54,973 nt of DNA from Woeseiaceae bacterium (GTDB lineage Bacteria > Pseudomonadota > Gammaproteobacteria > Steroidobacterales > Woeseiaceae), in NCBI GenBank assembly GCA_013001045.1, contig JABDNG010000055.1:1-54973 (forward strand), in the 5' to 3' direction. Shown here in pieces: positions 7,759 to 17,600 of this stretch. Within the stretch, counting starts at the first letter, position 1. Every line of letters begins with the position of its first letter. A program made the position numbers and the translations under genes. A model generated the notes under the pieces. The model made no database searches. It had not been told where the DNA came from and worked only from the letters and a program-made list of their open reading frames with translations.

Positions 7759-8808
7759 CTACTGGTTCCCGGAGCGGACTTGTTCGAGTTTTGTGTCACT
7801 AATATTGCCACCGCAGATGATAACCACAACATTCTGACCGCGGATCGAGGCCTTCCGTTCAATCATCGCGGCTACGGCAACGCCCGCCGCGCCCTCAATC
7901 GTATCCCCCTCGGTGTCCATGTAAAGGCGCATGGCAGCCGCAATTTGTTCTTCGTCGACAAGCACGAAATCATCGACGATGGCCTGATTGAGTGGAAATG
8001 TAATCGCGCCTGTTTCAATGCCACCGGCGGTGCCATCCGATAGCGTAGCTTGGCTCTGAATTTCTATGACACGACCCGCTTCGATCGAACGGGCCATTAC
8101 AGGTGACGCCGCGGATTGACAGCCGATGACACGGACTCCCGGGTTATGGACTTTCAGTACGCTGCCTGCGCCGGCGATGAGCCCACCGCCGCCGACGGCG
8201 ACGAATACGGTATCGACATCGGGAAGCTGTTCGACGATCTCGACGCCACAGGTGCCCTGACCGGCGATCACCTGCTCATCGTTATATGGCGACAGATACG
8301 TCATGCGTTTGCGATCCGCAAAATCGCGGGCATGTTGCTCGGTCTCCAGGCCGTCCGTGCCGAAATACTCGACCTCGCCGCCGAAGCGCTTGATGGCGTC
8401 AACCTTGGCCGATGAAGTCTCTTCGGGCACGAAAATGATGCCGCTCGTGCCGAGCTTCTGCATGGCACAGGCCACCGCGGCGCCATGGTTGCCGCTTGAT
8501 GCGGCAACGCACCCCCTCGAGCGCTGCTCTTCCGTCAGCGTCAGCAGGCGATTGCTTGCGCCGCGAAGCTTGAACGACCCTGTCGTCTGACGGTTTTCGA
8601 GTTTGAAGTGGACGCTGGCGCCGGTCAGCTTGCTGAACGCAGCCGAATAGACCAACGGTGTCTCAAGAACGAAACCACGAATACGTTGCAATGCATCTTG
8701 TGCTCGATTCGCGGTCCTTGCTATGTCCGGCGGCGCGCTCAGATCCGTTCGGCGCTGAAAGTATCGCAAGCGTCCGGATTCCCGCTTTGCAGACCAGTCC
8801 GGAACCAT
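7759..8808 (-). CDS. serine/threonine dehydratase-like PLP enzyme (fold type II)
   Basis: 349 residues from the first ATG, but the family usually begins around residue 20-25 here, and this ATG overlaps the preceding gene by 70 nt. A TTG at 8769 or a start nearer the upstream stop is possible. The PLP lysine is in TGSFKLRGA (about residue 75), SSGNHGAA contacts cofactor and substrate, and VAVGGGGLIAG binds the phosphate. There is no C-terminal ACT regulatory domain, unlike the ilvA copy at 33.8 kb, so this is a catabolic threonine/serine dehydratase, serine racemase or hydroxyaspartate ammonia-lyase type. It lies between the YpfJ-like peptidase and a secreted amidohydrolase in one minus-strand run. 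Whether it acts on the amidohydrolase product is speculation. Confidence 0.85.
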   Translation of the reverse strand: MVPDWSAKRESGRLRYFQRRTDLSAPPDIARTANRAQDALQRIRGFVLETPLVYSAAFSKLTGASVHFKLENRQTTGSFKLRGASNRLLTLTEEQRSRGCVAASSGNHGAAVACAMQKLGTSGIIFVPEETSSAKVDAIKRFGGEVEYFGTDGLETEQHARDFADRKRMTYLSPYNDEQVIAGQGTCGVEIVEQLPDVDTVFVAVGGGGLIAGAGSVLKVHNPGVRVIGCQSAASPVMARSIEAGRVIEIQSQATLSDGTAGGIETGAITFPLNQAIVDDFVLVDEEQIAAAMRLYMDTEGDTIEGAAGVAVAAMIERKASIRGQNVVVIICGGNISDTKLEQVRSGNQ

Positions 8809-9626
8809 CGCTGCCGTTGCTCAGCGGTGCCGTGCGTAAAAGATTCCGGCACGACCGTGCCGGTGCTCTGCCTTTGCAGGGTGTCATCACCAATCGCACT
8901 GGCTGCATTCAGCGCTTCGTCTACGTCGCCGGCTTCGAGAATGTTGCGTGCTTTATCCGCGCGGTTCGCCCAGACACCGGCAAGACAGTCGGCCTGCAAC
9001 TCGAGCCGAACCGACAGTGCGTTGCCTTCTGCCTGGCTCACGCGTTGCTTCATCGAATGAACCTGCCCCGAGATGCCGAGCAAATTCTGCACATGGTGCC
9101 CGATCTCATGTGCGATGACATACGCTTGTGCGAAATCGCCAGGCGCTCTGAAGCGGGTCCGCATCTGGTCGTAAAACCTGAGATCGATATAGGCCTTTTG
9201 GTCGGCGGGGCAGTAGAACGGCCCCATGGCCGCTTGTCCAAGACCGCAAGCCGACCGTGTCGAACCAGAAAACATCACCAGCGTCGGCTCCTGATAACGA
9301 CGCCCCTGACTACTGAATATTTCCTTCCAGACATCTTCGGTATCTGCGATGACAACAGACACCATGTCGGCAAGCGGATCGTTCTTCAATTCCTCAGCGG
9401 TTGGCTGCCGACCGCTGGTCGAAGCGGACTGGCCACGCTGCATGCCCTGCATCAGCGGTGTTGGATCGACGCCAAAATACATTGCGACGAGAATGAGCAC
9501 TATCGTGCCGATACCACCACCGAGCAGTTTTGGCGCCGCGCTCGCGCCGCGCCGGTCTTCAATGTTCGAACTTCGTCTTCCGCCACGCCACCGCATCAAC
9601 TGCTCCATCGGGTTCCGGCCGGCCAT
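8739..9626 (-). CDS. ypfJ: neutral zinc metallopeptidase, YpfJ family
   Basis: 295 residues. The N-terminus carries the family signature RWRGGRRSSNIEDRRG followed by a Gly-rich membrane segment (LLGGGIGTIVLILVAMYFG, about 33-52), so it is an inner-membrane protein with a periplasmic domain. The zinc-binding motif HEIGHH occurs in YVIAHEIGHHVQNLLG (about residue 170), preceded by FYCPADQKAYIDLRFY, typical of this family (putative neutral zinc metallopeptidase). The physiological substrate is unknown in all members. Translation may begin at the internal Met of MEQLMRWRGG. Its 3' end overlaps the longest reading of the dehydratase gene. The PLD-family gene lies 41 nt upstream on the same strand. 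Confidence 0.9.
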   Translation of the reverse strand: MAGRNPMEQLMRWRGGRRSSNIEDRRGASAAPKLLGGGIGTIVLILVAMYFGVDPTPLMQGMQRGQSASTSGRQPTAEELKNDPLADMVSVVIADTEDVWKEIFSSQGRRYQEPTLVMFSGSTRSACGLGQAAMGPFYCPADQKAYIDLRFYDQMRTRFRAPGDFAQAYVIAHEIGHHVQNLLGISGQVHSMKQRVSQAEGNALSVRLELQADCLAGVWANRADKARNILEAGDVDEALNAASAIGDDTLQRQSTGTVVPESFTHGTAEQRQRWFRTGLQSGNPDACDTFSAERI

Positions 9627-9667
9627 TGTCAGACATTCAGGCCCGATTTGACAAATATTCCCTCAGA

Positions 9668-11173
9668 TCACATCTGGCCTTCAATCGGCAGGAAGCTCAT
9701 GAGTCGTGTCTTGAAACGTCGCCACCAGGTCGTTCGAGGCTCGGTCGTAATGACTTCCTCGACATTCGAAGCTTGCAACAGCCACTGCAAGCGACGCTTT
9801 GCGGACAACTGCAATTTGTACGCAATGTCCGGCAAGGACTCGAGAATGCTGAGGGCCATGGACCCCGCCAACTCGTCCGAGTTGACCGCCATTCCCATCT
9901 CGGTGTTCAAATACAGGGATCTCGGGTCGAGGTTGAACGAGCCGACAAATACTGCATTCCGGTCGATCGTTGCGACCTTCGAGTGCAGCGTCAGCTTCGT
10001 TGTCATACCTAAAGACTCAACCTGTGGTCGCAATTCGTAGAGTTCAACACCACACGCCAGGAGTGGCTTGCGATAGCGAGCGTACACCGCATGCACGCTG
10101 GAGTGGTTTGTCGTCGCCAGCGAGTTGCTGATGATGACGACGCGCACGCCTCTCTCGACCAGTGAACCGAAGAAATCGACACCTTGTTTTTGCGGAACGA
10201 AATAAGGCGAGATGATGATAAGCTCGGTCTTTGCGCCGGCTACAATCTGCTGCAGAAAAGTACTGGTTATGCTGCTCGGCCGCGGTAACAAGCGCCGAAT
10301 CTTGTCCGGTTCATCGATTACGACGGACGCCTCCGCCGCAACCAGCGGTAGCGTTGCGTCCGCAAGTTGCGCGGCGAGGGCATCATCTACGCTTTTAAGG
10401 AACTCGCCGTCCTCGTGTTCCTCGAGGTACTTGCGTCCCTGTTGCGTAGAGTCCTCCAGGGAGCTGTGCGGCACCATCGCGTTGAACGCATTGATCGGAA
10501 TTGCTTCCTGCGAATTCCAGTACTTGTCGAAGCCGTCCGAAACATCGTCAACCACCACACCGATGGCCAGCAGGTCCTCATCGATGAATTCGGCTTTGCC
10601 GCCGGATTGGAAATACTCATCCGCCAGGTTTCTTCCGCCAACGATCGTGACCTGGTTGTCGACCGTGAACGACTTGTTGTGCATGCGCCGATTGAGAATA
10701 TTGAAATTCGCGATAAAGCTGATGAGGCGCGAGCGCCGCCGCGGAAACGGATTGAATACGCGAACTTCAATGTTGTGATGAACATCCAGTGACAATAATC
10801 CTGCGTCGATTTCATGCGTCAGGGCGTCGTCCATCAAGAGTCGTACCCGAACGCCGCGATCCGCTGCCTCGGCCAGATGCAGTCCGACGAGATTACCGCT
10901 GATGTCATCGCGAATCAGGTAGCTTTGAATGTCTATCGTGTGCTCTGCGCGATCGATGAGGCCCAGCCTCACACCGAGGGCGTCCTGGCCGAAATTAAGC
11001 CGGTAGACGCCGCAAGCCGCGTCATTCTGACGAAGCCAACGCGCCGCTGCGCGCTCAAGCAGCGTGTCTGCCGTATCCGAGCGCTTCCAGGACTCCAGTC
11101 GCTCGGGCAACTTGAAGAACTTGTGATATTTCGCCGGCAACCGGGTGCCGACAAGTGTCGTTAGCATTCCCAT
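9668..11173 (-). CDS. phospholipase D/cardiolipin synthase-family protein (ClsC/YmdC-like)
   Basis: 501 residues with two HKD motifs: HNKSFTVDNQ with VGGRN (about residues 166-182) and HSKVATIDRN with VGSFN (about 400-416), both complete. Other landmarks are SYLIRDDISG and SRSLYLNTEMG-like DPRSLYLNTEMG in the second half. Domain spacing and the RRMHNKSF context match the YmdC/ClsC subfamily, which makes cardiolipin from phosphatidylethanolamine and phosphatidylglycerol together with YmdB; no ymdB is seen nearby. Hydrophobic segments are weak, so the protein is probably peripheral at the membrane. It heads a minus-strand run toward the peptidase and dehydratase genes. The family is certain; the exact reaction is inferred. 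Confidence 0.87.
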   Translation of the reverse strand: MGMLTTLVGTRLPAKYHKFFKLPERLESWKRSDTADTLLERAAARWLRQNDAACGVYRLNFGQDALGVRLGLIDRAEHTIDIQSYLIRDDISGNLVGLHLAEAADRGVRVRLLMDDALTHEIDAGLLSLDVHHNIEVRVFNPFPRRRSRLISFIANFNILNRRMHNKSFTVDNQVTIVGGRNLADEYFQSGGKAEFIDEDLLAIGVVVDDVSDGFDKYWNSQEAIPINAFNAMVPHSSLEDSTQQGRKYLEEHEDGEFLKSVDDALAAQLADATLPLVAAEASVVIDEPDKIRRLLPRPSSITSTFLQQIVAGAKTELIIISPYFVPQKQGVDFFGSLVERGVRVVIISNSLATTNHSSVHAVYARYRKPLLACGVELYELRPQVESLGMTTKLTLHSKVATIDRNAVFVGSFNLDPRSLYLNTEMGMAVNSDELAGSMALSILESLPDIAYKLQLSAKRRLQWLLQASNVEEVITTEPRTTWWRRFKTRLMSFLPIEGQM

Positions 11174-11345
11174 TCGTAGTCGAATTTAACAGAATATTTT
11201 TTGCTTGCCGCGATTCATTGCGCGGACCTGTTGACTGTGCAACGATAGACCTTCGTTTGACAAAGGCACACCTGTCGAAAGACAGCGTCGCAAAACTTCC
11301 GGTCTAAGGGGTAAACCTAAGACAGCGGGGTTACCAACACGATAC

Positions 11346-11365
11346 CTCATCGCGATCGCGATGAG
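11346..11365. promoter_or_regulatory. perfect 20-bp palindrome, candidate operator
   Basis: CTCATCGCGATCGCGATGAG reads identically on both strands and is centred ~58 nt before the FAD-linked oxidase start. Position, perfect symmetry and length suit a dimeric repressor site. The core GCGATCGC is also a short motif overrepresented in some genomes, so chance or a genome-wide repeat is an alternative. No regulator gene is adjacent. Confidence 0.45.
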
Positions 11366-11412
11366 CATTCCTGGTGCCTTTGGCAACTGCAATACGTTGG
11401 CTGGAGACATCA

Positions 11413-12765
11413 ATGAAAACATCTCAATTTCGCGACACCGGCAAATTTGTTCGGCGCCCTGCCCGTTCCGGCGTGCTCGCGCCCGGCAACCTGGCCAAAC
11501 TCATGCGATGTCTCGAACCAAATGCGGACATCGCCCTGCCCATTCGCATTCAGGGTGCCGGAAGCGCTTCGACCGATTGCAATCAGAGTCCGCACGGAAC
11601 CGTCGTTCGAACGACCGAAATGAACAAGATCCTGCGCATCGACAGCTACAACCACACGGTTACGGCAGAGGCCGGTGTCCGTCTCGGCGCACTTGTCGCC
11701 GCATTGGCTCGGCAGGGCCTCGAACTCGTCGGTAATCACGACCAGATGGAGCGCACGCTCGGTGGAGCACTGGCCTCACCCTGTATGGGCCCAGGCATCG
11801 GCGAACAAGCAGGCTACCTGTCGGACCAGGTGATCAATATGAAGATTGTCACGGCCGATGGCAAGCTCATGAACGTCTCGGAACAAAAGACGCATTTGCT
11901 GAACGCGTTTCGCCTGAGTTACGGCTTGTTGGGTGTGATTTATGAGGCGACTCTTCGTGTTCGCCCCATATCGACATTTTCAGCCAGTCACCGCGGTCTG
12001 TCGATCGACCGGTTTTCCGACATCGCGGACCACCTGTCCGACAGGAACGTCGGTCTCAAGTTCTACGTATTGCCGCACCGCGATCGCGTCTATGTCGACT
12101 TGCGACGCTTTGAGGCGGACCCGGGCAACGCCTACGCGGCACCCTGGAAAATCAAGGACTGGGGGGAGAGTACGGTCTTGCCAAATGTCTTCAGGTCGTT
12201 GAACCGGGTCATGCCGATCCCGTCGGTGCGTTACAAACTCATCGACAGCATCAGTGCCGCAACGCATGGCCTGGTCAACACGAAGCTCGTCAATAATGGC
12301 AACAATGTCGCCGCCGCCGGCCGGCGACGTCGCACGGCGCGCCGCAACCTGCTTTATTCGACCTGGTGTTTTCCGGCGTCGGACTTTTCCGTCGTCATCA
12401 AAGCGTATGCAAAATTCTGCCAGCAGATCCTTCAGAAAGACGGCTATCGCTGCGACATGCCAGCCATCGGTTTCCGCGTGAGCCGGGATACTTCGGCCTT
12501 GCTGTCGCCCTCCTTCGACGAGCCCGTATTTGCATTACAGACAACATCGACGCAGCGGAATGGCTGGGACGATTTTGTTATCGACCTGGCACAATTTGCG
12601 GAGAACTGGGGCGGCACGCCGCTTTTTAGTCAATCGCGGGCGTTCCGTGCCGAACAGGCGGCGCAAAGCTACTCCACGCGGCTCGAGTTTTTTCGCAAGA
12701 TCCGCCGTAAACTCGACCCGGATGACCGGCTTTTGAACCCGTTTCTTGCCCGGAGTTTTCAATAG
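11413..12765 (+). CDS. FAD-linked oxidase (VAO/PCMH family, sugar-lactone oxidase-like)
   Basis: 450 residues from ATG 11413, which has a GGAGA Shine-Dalgarno 5 nt upstream. The first half is a PCMH-type FAD-binding domain: LPIRIQGAGSASTDCNQ (pyrophosphate loop), then AEAGVRLGALVAALARQGLEL and RTLGGALASPCMGPG, then a substrate domain ending RKLDPDDRLLNPFL, the usual C-terminal motif of aldonolactone oxidases. The GALA-S-PCMGPG loop diverges from the usual GTHGTG, so the substrate may be unusual. No signal peptide or clear membrane segment is seen. It stands alone: upstream are ~240 nt with a palindrome, downstream ~150 nt before the PadR gene. Oxidation of an alcohol or lactone with O2 or another acceptor is likely. 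Confidence 0.82.
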   Translation: MKTSQFRDTGKFVRRPARSGVLAPGNLAKLMRCLEPNADIALPIRIQGAGSASTDCNQSPHGTVVRTTEMNKILRIDSYNHTVTAEAGVRLGALVAALARQGLELVGNHDQMERTLGGALASPCMGPGIGEQAGYLSDQVINMKIVTADGKLMNVSEQKTHLLNAFRLSYGLLGVIYEATLRVRPISTFSASHRGLSIDRFSDIADHLSDRNVGLKFYVLPHRDRVYVDLRRFEADPGNAYAAPWKIKDWGESTVLPNVFRSLNRVMPIPSVRYKLIDSISAATHGLVNTKLVNNGNNVAAAGRRRRTARRNLLYSTWCFPASDFSVVIKAYAKFCQQILQKDGYRCDMPAIGFRVSRDTSALLSPSFDEPVFALQTTSTQRNGWDDFVIDLAQFAENWGGTPLFSQSRAFRAEQAAQSYSTRLEFFRKIRRKLDPDDRLLNPFLARSFQ

Positions 12766-12848
12766 CGCTCTCTGCACAGTACAGAACTTATTGATAAATA
12801 AACGGTTTACGCCGAGCAACACTTCGTTACAGAAAATCACTGGATTTT

Positions 12849-12885
12849 ATATATCGGACTGATATTATACATCGCCCCGATATAT
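12849..12885. promoter_or_regulatory. inverted repeat, candidate PadR operator
   Basis: Perfect 9-bp arms ATATATCGG and CCGATATAT separated by 19 nt, 30 nt before the PadR-family start. The spacer contains GATATTATAC, which could be a -10 element, so a dimeric repressor bound to both arms would cover the promoter. PadR-type efflux regulators are typically autoregulatory, which fits, but binding is inferred. Confidence 0.5.
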
Positions 12886-12914
12886 GGCCTCGTTGGCCGA
12901 CGGATGTGTTCGTT

Positions 12915-13460
12915 ATGGATGTAAAGACGGTGTGCCTGGGTATGTTGACCGACGGTAAAGCCTCCGGTTACGACCTCAAGAAACAGTTCGAATCGAGTTT
13001 TGGCCATTTTTTCGCTGCAGGTTACGGCTCGATCTATCCCGCTCTGTCCTCTCTCGCCGAGCAGGGGCTTGTCAGCTGTGAGCAAATTCTCCAGGACGGC
13101 AAGCCCGACCGAAAGGTCTATGCCATTACCGATGAGGGCCGACAGTTTCTTCTCGAGGCCCTCAAGAACACCACGCCGTGTCACAAAGTGCGCTCGGAGT
13201 TCCTGGCGATGATGTGCTTCGCACATCTGATGGAGCCCGCGGACGTCGAGGCTGTACTCGAAAATCGATTGCTTGATATCGAACGCTTCAATTCGATGTT
13301 CGAAGACATCGAAGCAACGTCCATGCATGACTGGCCGCAAGGCATGAAATTCGTGCTCGGATTTGGCAAGGCTATTGCGGCATCGACACAACAGTATATT
13401 CAGGACAACCGGCACCTGCTGGTTGATGACACAAACGAGAACTCTGCCGCCGCCCAATAG
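12915..13460 (+). CDS. PadR-family transcriptional regulator
   Basis: 181 residues from ATG 12915; a GTG three codons earlier is the alternative. The N-terminal winged helix is typical of PadR: CLGMLTDGKASGYDLKKQFE, then the strongly conserved GSIYPALSSLAEQGLVSCE and YAITDEGRQFLLEAL. The C-terminal region (about 90-175) is helical, as in the PadR-s1/AphA-like dimerisation arm. Members bind phenolics, antibiotics or other xenobiotics and derepress a neighbouring exporter. Here the RND adaptor and pump follow after 26 nt on the same strand, so it very likely controls them and itself through the inverted repeat just upstream. The inducer is unknown. Confidence 0.9.
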   Translation: MDVKTVCLGMLTDGKASGYDLKKQFESSFGHFFAAGYGSIYPALSSLAEQGLVSCEQILQDGKPDRKVYAITDEGRQFLLEALKNTTPCHKVRSEFLAMMCFAHLMEPADVEAVLENRLLDIERFNSMFEDIEATSMHDWPQGMKFVLGFGKAIAASTQQYIQDNRHLLVDDTNENSAAAQ

Positions 13461-13486
13461 CGGCGAACTCACTGGACAAGAACCCA

Positions 13487-14620
13487 ATGCAATTCGACAA
13501 AATTAATCGTTACAAATCATGGCTGATCTCGGTCGGTATCATGTTGGTCATAACCGTCTGGCTGATATCCGGACAGCTCGGAGCAGACGACGGCGAGGAG
13601 CGCGATACAACGACACAGCGTACCGCCGTTGATAACAAGAGTTCTGTTCGGGTTCGTACGCAGTCTGCCGAAGAAGTGATGCGCACGATCACGGTCAACG
13701 GCAAAACCGCGCCAGCAAGAGTCGTGCACCTGGCTGCCGAGACGGATGGTCGTATCGAGTACATTGGCGCTCAACGCGGTGCGCGTCTCGAGCCGGGCGA
13801 TATAATTATTCGTCTCGACGAACGTGACCGCCGCGCGCGACTCGCACAAGCCGAAGCCACAGTCCGGCAGCGCGAGGTCGAATACGAGGGGCGCGTGAAA
13901 TTAGAGTCCAAGAGCTATGTATCCGAAGCGCAACTTCAGGAAGGCATTGCGATGCTTGAGGCGGCAAAAGCCGAACTCAAACGCGCGCAGCTCGATCTTG
14001 GCTACATGACGATTCGCGCGCCGTTCGCCGGTGCGCTGCAGGCACGCAGTGTCGAGGTCGGAGATTTCGTCAAGCGCGGAGACCCTGTCGCGATGGTTGT
14101 CGATAACCGAACCATCATTGTTTCAGCCAACGTATCGGAGTTCGATGCTCGCTTCGTTCATGTCGGTGACACGGCAGAGGCAACTCTCGCAACAGGAGAG
14201 GCGGTGCGTGGGCGAATTCGCTACGTTGCTCCTGTCGCCGACGAGGCCACGCGGACGTTCACCGTCGAGCTTGAAGTCGACAATGCCGACGGCTCCCTGC
14301 GTGCCGGGGGTACGGCCGAATTGCGCATTCCGGCCGAAGCGGTCTTTGCACATCGCATTTCGCCGTCCTTGTTGACGCTGGACGACGCCGGCAACATCGG
14401 CGTGAAAATCATCAACACTGATGGCCTGGTCGAATTCGTCGTGGCGGATATTGCGTTATCGTCGAATAACGGAGTCTGGCTCGCCGGCCTGCCCGAGACG
14501 GCAACCATCATCACGGTCGGACAAGGCTATGTTGCCAACGGATCGCTGGCCGATGCAATCCCGGAAAGTGACGTCGAGACTGCGATAGCGATCAAGTCAG
14601 ACAACGAGCGCGTCGACTAA
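13487..14620 (+). CDS. RND efflux periplasmic adaptor (membrane fusion protein)
   Basis: 377 residues. One N-terminal membrane anchor (about 12-30, WLISVGIMLVITVWLISG), then a lipoyl half-motif (DGRIEYIGAQRGARLEPGDII, about 88-108), a short helical hairpin rich in Ala, Glu and Arg (about 115-165), the second lipoyl half (GYMTIRAPFAGALQARSVEVGDFVKRGDP) and beta-barrel and membrane-proximal domains to the end. This is the AcrA/MdtA family layout, and the protein bridges pump and outer-membrane channel. Its TAA overlaps the ATG of the pump gene by one base, so expression is coupled. No outer-membrane TolC-type gene is in the locus; a shared TolC elsewhere is likely. Confidence 0.93.
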   Translation: MQFDKINRYKSWLISVGIMLVITVWLISGQLGADDGEERDTTTQRTAVDNKSSVRVRTQSAEEVMRTITVNGKTAPARVVHLAAETDGRIEYIGAQRGARLEPGDIIIRLDERDRRARLAQAEATVRQREVEYEGRVKLESKSYVSEAQLQEGIAMLEAAKAELKRAQLDLGYMTIRAPFAGALQARSVEVGDFVKRGDPVAMVVDNRTIIVSANVSEFDARFVHVGDTAEATLATGEAVRGRIRYVAPVADEATRTFTVELEVDNADGSLRAGGTAELRIPAEAVFAHRISPSLLTLDDAGNIGVKIINTDGLVEFVVADIALSSNNGVWLAGLPETATIITVGQGYVANGSLADAIPESDVETAIAIKSDNERVD

Positions 14621-17600
14621 TGGATATTATTGAGCTGGCAATGCTGCGGTCTCGTACCGTAATACTGTCGCTATTGGTCGTACTCATCGGCGGCATTGTT
14701 GCCTATGTGACGATCCCCAAAGAGGCCGAGCCCGACATCGAAATTCCCGTGATCTACGTCAGTGTCGAGCATGACGGGATTTCACCCGAGGACTCCGAGC
14801 GTTTGCTCGTGCGGCCACTGGAACAAGAGCTGCGTTCGATCGAAGGGGTCAAGGAGATGACCGCGAGTGCCTACGAAGGCGGCGCGAACGTGCAACTCGA
14901 GTTTGATGCCGGTATCGATACAAAGCAGGCACTGCAAGACGTGCGGGAAAAGGTCGACCTCGCCAAAGCCAAACTCCCCGGTGAAACGGACGAACCAACG
15001 GTTCACGAAGTAAAGATGTCTCGTTTCGATCCGATGCTCGTGCTGAATCTCGCCGGCAATGTTCCGGAACGCACCTTGACCTCGATTGCGAAAGACCTTC
15101 AGGAAAAACTGGAGGCGCTCGGCGGTGTCCTGGAAGTCAACCTGGTCGGCACGCGTGAAGAACTGATGGAGGTCGTCGTTGATCCGCTCGCGATGGAAAG
15201 CTACGGCCTTGACCAGGCACAGATCATCAGCTTCGTTAGCCGCAATAATCGGCTGGTCGCCGCCGGTGCACTGCACTCCAGCGAAGGCCGCTTCCCGGTC
15301 AAGGTGCCGGGCGTTTTTGAAAGTGCCGATGACGTGCTGAATATGCCGATCAAGGCCGTGGGTGAACGAATCGTGCACTTCAAGGACATTGCCCAGGTAC
15401 GCCGCACCTACAAGGACGCGGAGAGCATCGCGCGCCTGAACGGCAAACCTGCCCTGGCGATTGAGGTCGTACAGCGAGCCGGCGCCAACGTCATCGATAC
15501 GGTCGCGGAGGTCAAGGCGATTGTCGAGGAGGAGCGCGCCTACTGGCCAGCGGAGATAGACATCGTTGCCTCGCGCGACAAATCGAAAGACGTCAACGAA
15601 ATGTTGTCTGAGCTCCAGAACAACGTGATTGCAGCCGTGCTGCTCGTTTTCATCGTCATTATCGGAATCCTCGGCATTCGTTCCGCTCTGCTTGTCGGCG
15701 TAGCGATTCCCGGCAGCTTCCTGATGGGCATTCTCATAATTGGCTCGTTTGGCATCACTATCAACATGATGGTGCTATTCGCATTGATTATGGCCGTCGG
15801 AATGCTCGTCGATGGTGCGATTGTCGTTACCGAGATGGCCGACCGCCGGATGGCCGAGGGCGAGTCGCGTCATGACGCCTATTCGCGCGCAGCGATTCGT
15901 ATGGCGTGGCCGATTATCGCATCAACCTGTACGACACTCGCCGCATTTGTGCCATTGGCATTGTGGCCAGGCATGTCAGGCGAGTTCATGAAGTATCTGC
16001 CGATTACATTGATCGCTGTATTGAGTGCGTCGCTGGTCATGGCCTTGCTGTTTGTACCAACGCTGGGGTCGATATTCGGCAGGACTGGCGCGAACACAGC
16101 GGAAGCCAGGCATAACCTCACCGCCGCGGAGACCGGCGATCTCGATTCAGTAACCGGCTTCACCGGTCGGTACGTACGCTTCCTCAAGCGATCATTGAGG
16201 CGTCCGTGGCTGAACGTTGGAGCCGTGTCGGCGCTCCTGGTGAGCATTTACATTGCGTTCATGGTCATTGGGAAGGGCATCGAGTACTTCCCCGATATAG
16301 AACAGCCCTTTGGTATGGTCGATATCCGCGCCCGCGGCGACTTGTCGGTCGAAGAGCGTGACTTCCTTGTGCGCCAGGTTGAAGAGCGCGTACTCGATAT
16401 GCCCGAAATCGAGTTTCTTTATGCGAAAACGGGCAGTAGCGATCAGGGCGCCGAAGATCAAATCGGATCGCTTACCCTGAACTACGTCGACTGGAGCGAA
16501 CGCCGTCCGGCGGACGATATTCTCGCCGACATCCGTGAGCGTACCGCTGATCTTGTTGGTATCAGGATAGAAACGCGTAAACCCGACTCTGGTCCACCGC
16601 AGGGCAAGCCGATTCGCATCGAATTTGCGTCACGCTTTCCCGATCTCCTGAATCAGGCCCTTATCGACATCCGCGATGTCATGGAGCAGCATGACGGCAT
16701 CGTCAACATCGAAGACAGCCGCCCATTGCCGGGCATCGAATGGCAGGTCAAAGTCGACCGTGCCGAGGCTGCTCGATTCGGTGCCGACATCTCACTCGTC
16801 GGTGCGATGATTCAACTCGTCACAAACGGCATCAAGATCGGTGAGTATCGCCCCAACGACAGCGACGACGAAATCGATATTCGTGTTCGTTACCCCGAGG
16901 ACAAGCGCAGCCTCGAACAGATAGATGAGTTGCGTATTCCTAGCGAGCAGGGGCTGATTCCGATCAGCACCTTCATCGACCGCGTACCGGCACAAAAAGT
17001 CAGCACCATTCGGCGCATCGATATGCGCCGTACTCTGTCGATCGATGCCGATGTCGCGAGCGACTACCTGGTTGCCGACGTCGTCGCAGAACTCCGTGAG
17101 TTGATTCCAACGCTGGATATAGACCCGCGTGTGTCCGCGGTTTTTGCCGGGAGCACGCAGGACCAGGAAGAAGACATGGCATTCCTCGAGAGAGCAATGA
17201 TGATGGCGCTTGCCATCATGGCCATTATTCTCGTGACGCAGTTCAACAGCATCTATCAGGCTGGACTGATTCTGACGGCCGTCTTGTTTTCAACCGGCGG
17301 CGTGCTTCTCGGCCATCTGCTCATGGGCAAACCATTCGGCGTAATCATGAGCAGCGTCGGTGTTATTACGCTGGCTGGCATCGTCGTCAATAACAACATC
17401 GTATTCATCGATACTTACAACGTCTTGCGGAGTCGCGGCGAAGCCGCGTATGACGCCATTCTTCGCACTTGTGCCATACGATTGCGGCCCGTCTTGCTGA
17501 CAACCGTCACGACGATCGTTGGCCTCATGCCGATGGTGCTGGGAATCAACGTCAACCTCATCGACCGCGAAGTCTCGATAGGCGCACCAAGTTCGCAGTG

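Noticed and set aside
11186..11422. A 78-codon open frame on the minus strand covering the gap before the FAD-linked oxidase.
   Set aside because: It crosses the palindrome and the Shine-Dalgarno of the oxidase, has no domain-like pattern, and sits antisense to the probable promoter region.
15797..15829. Loss of an Asp in TM4 of the RND pump as evidence of a dead gene.
   Set aside because: The rest of the gene is intact and full-length, and the VDG variant occurs in other RND branches, so divergence is more likely than decay.
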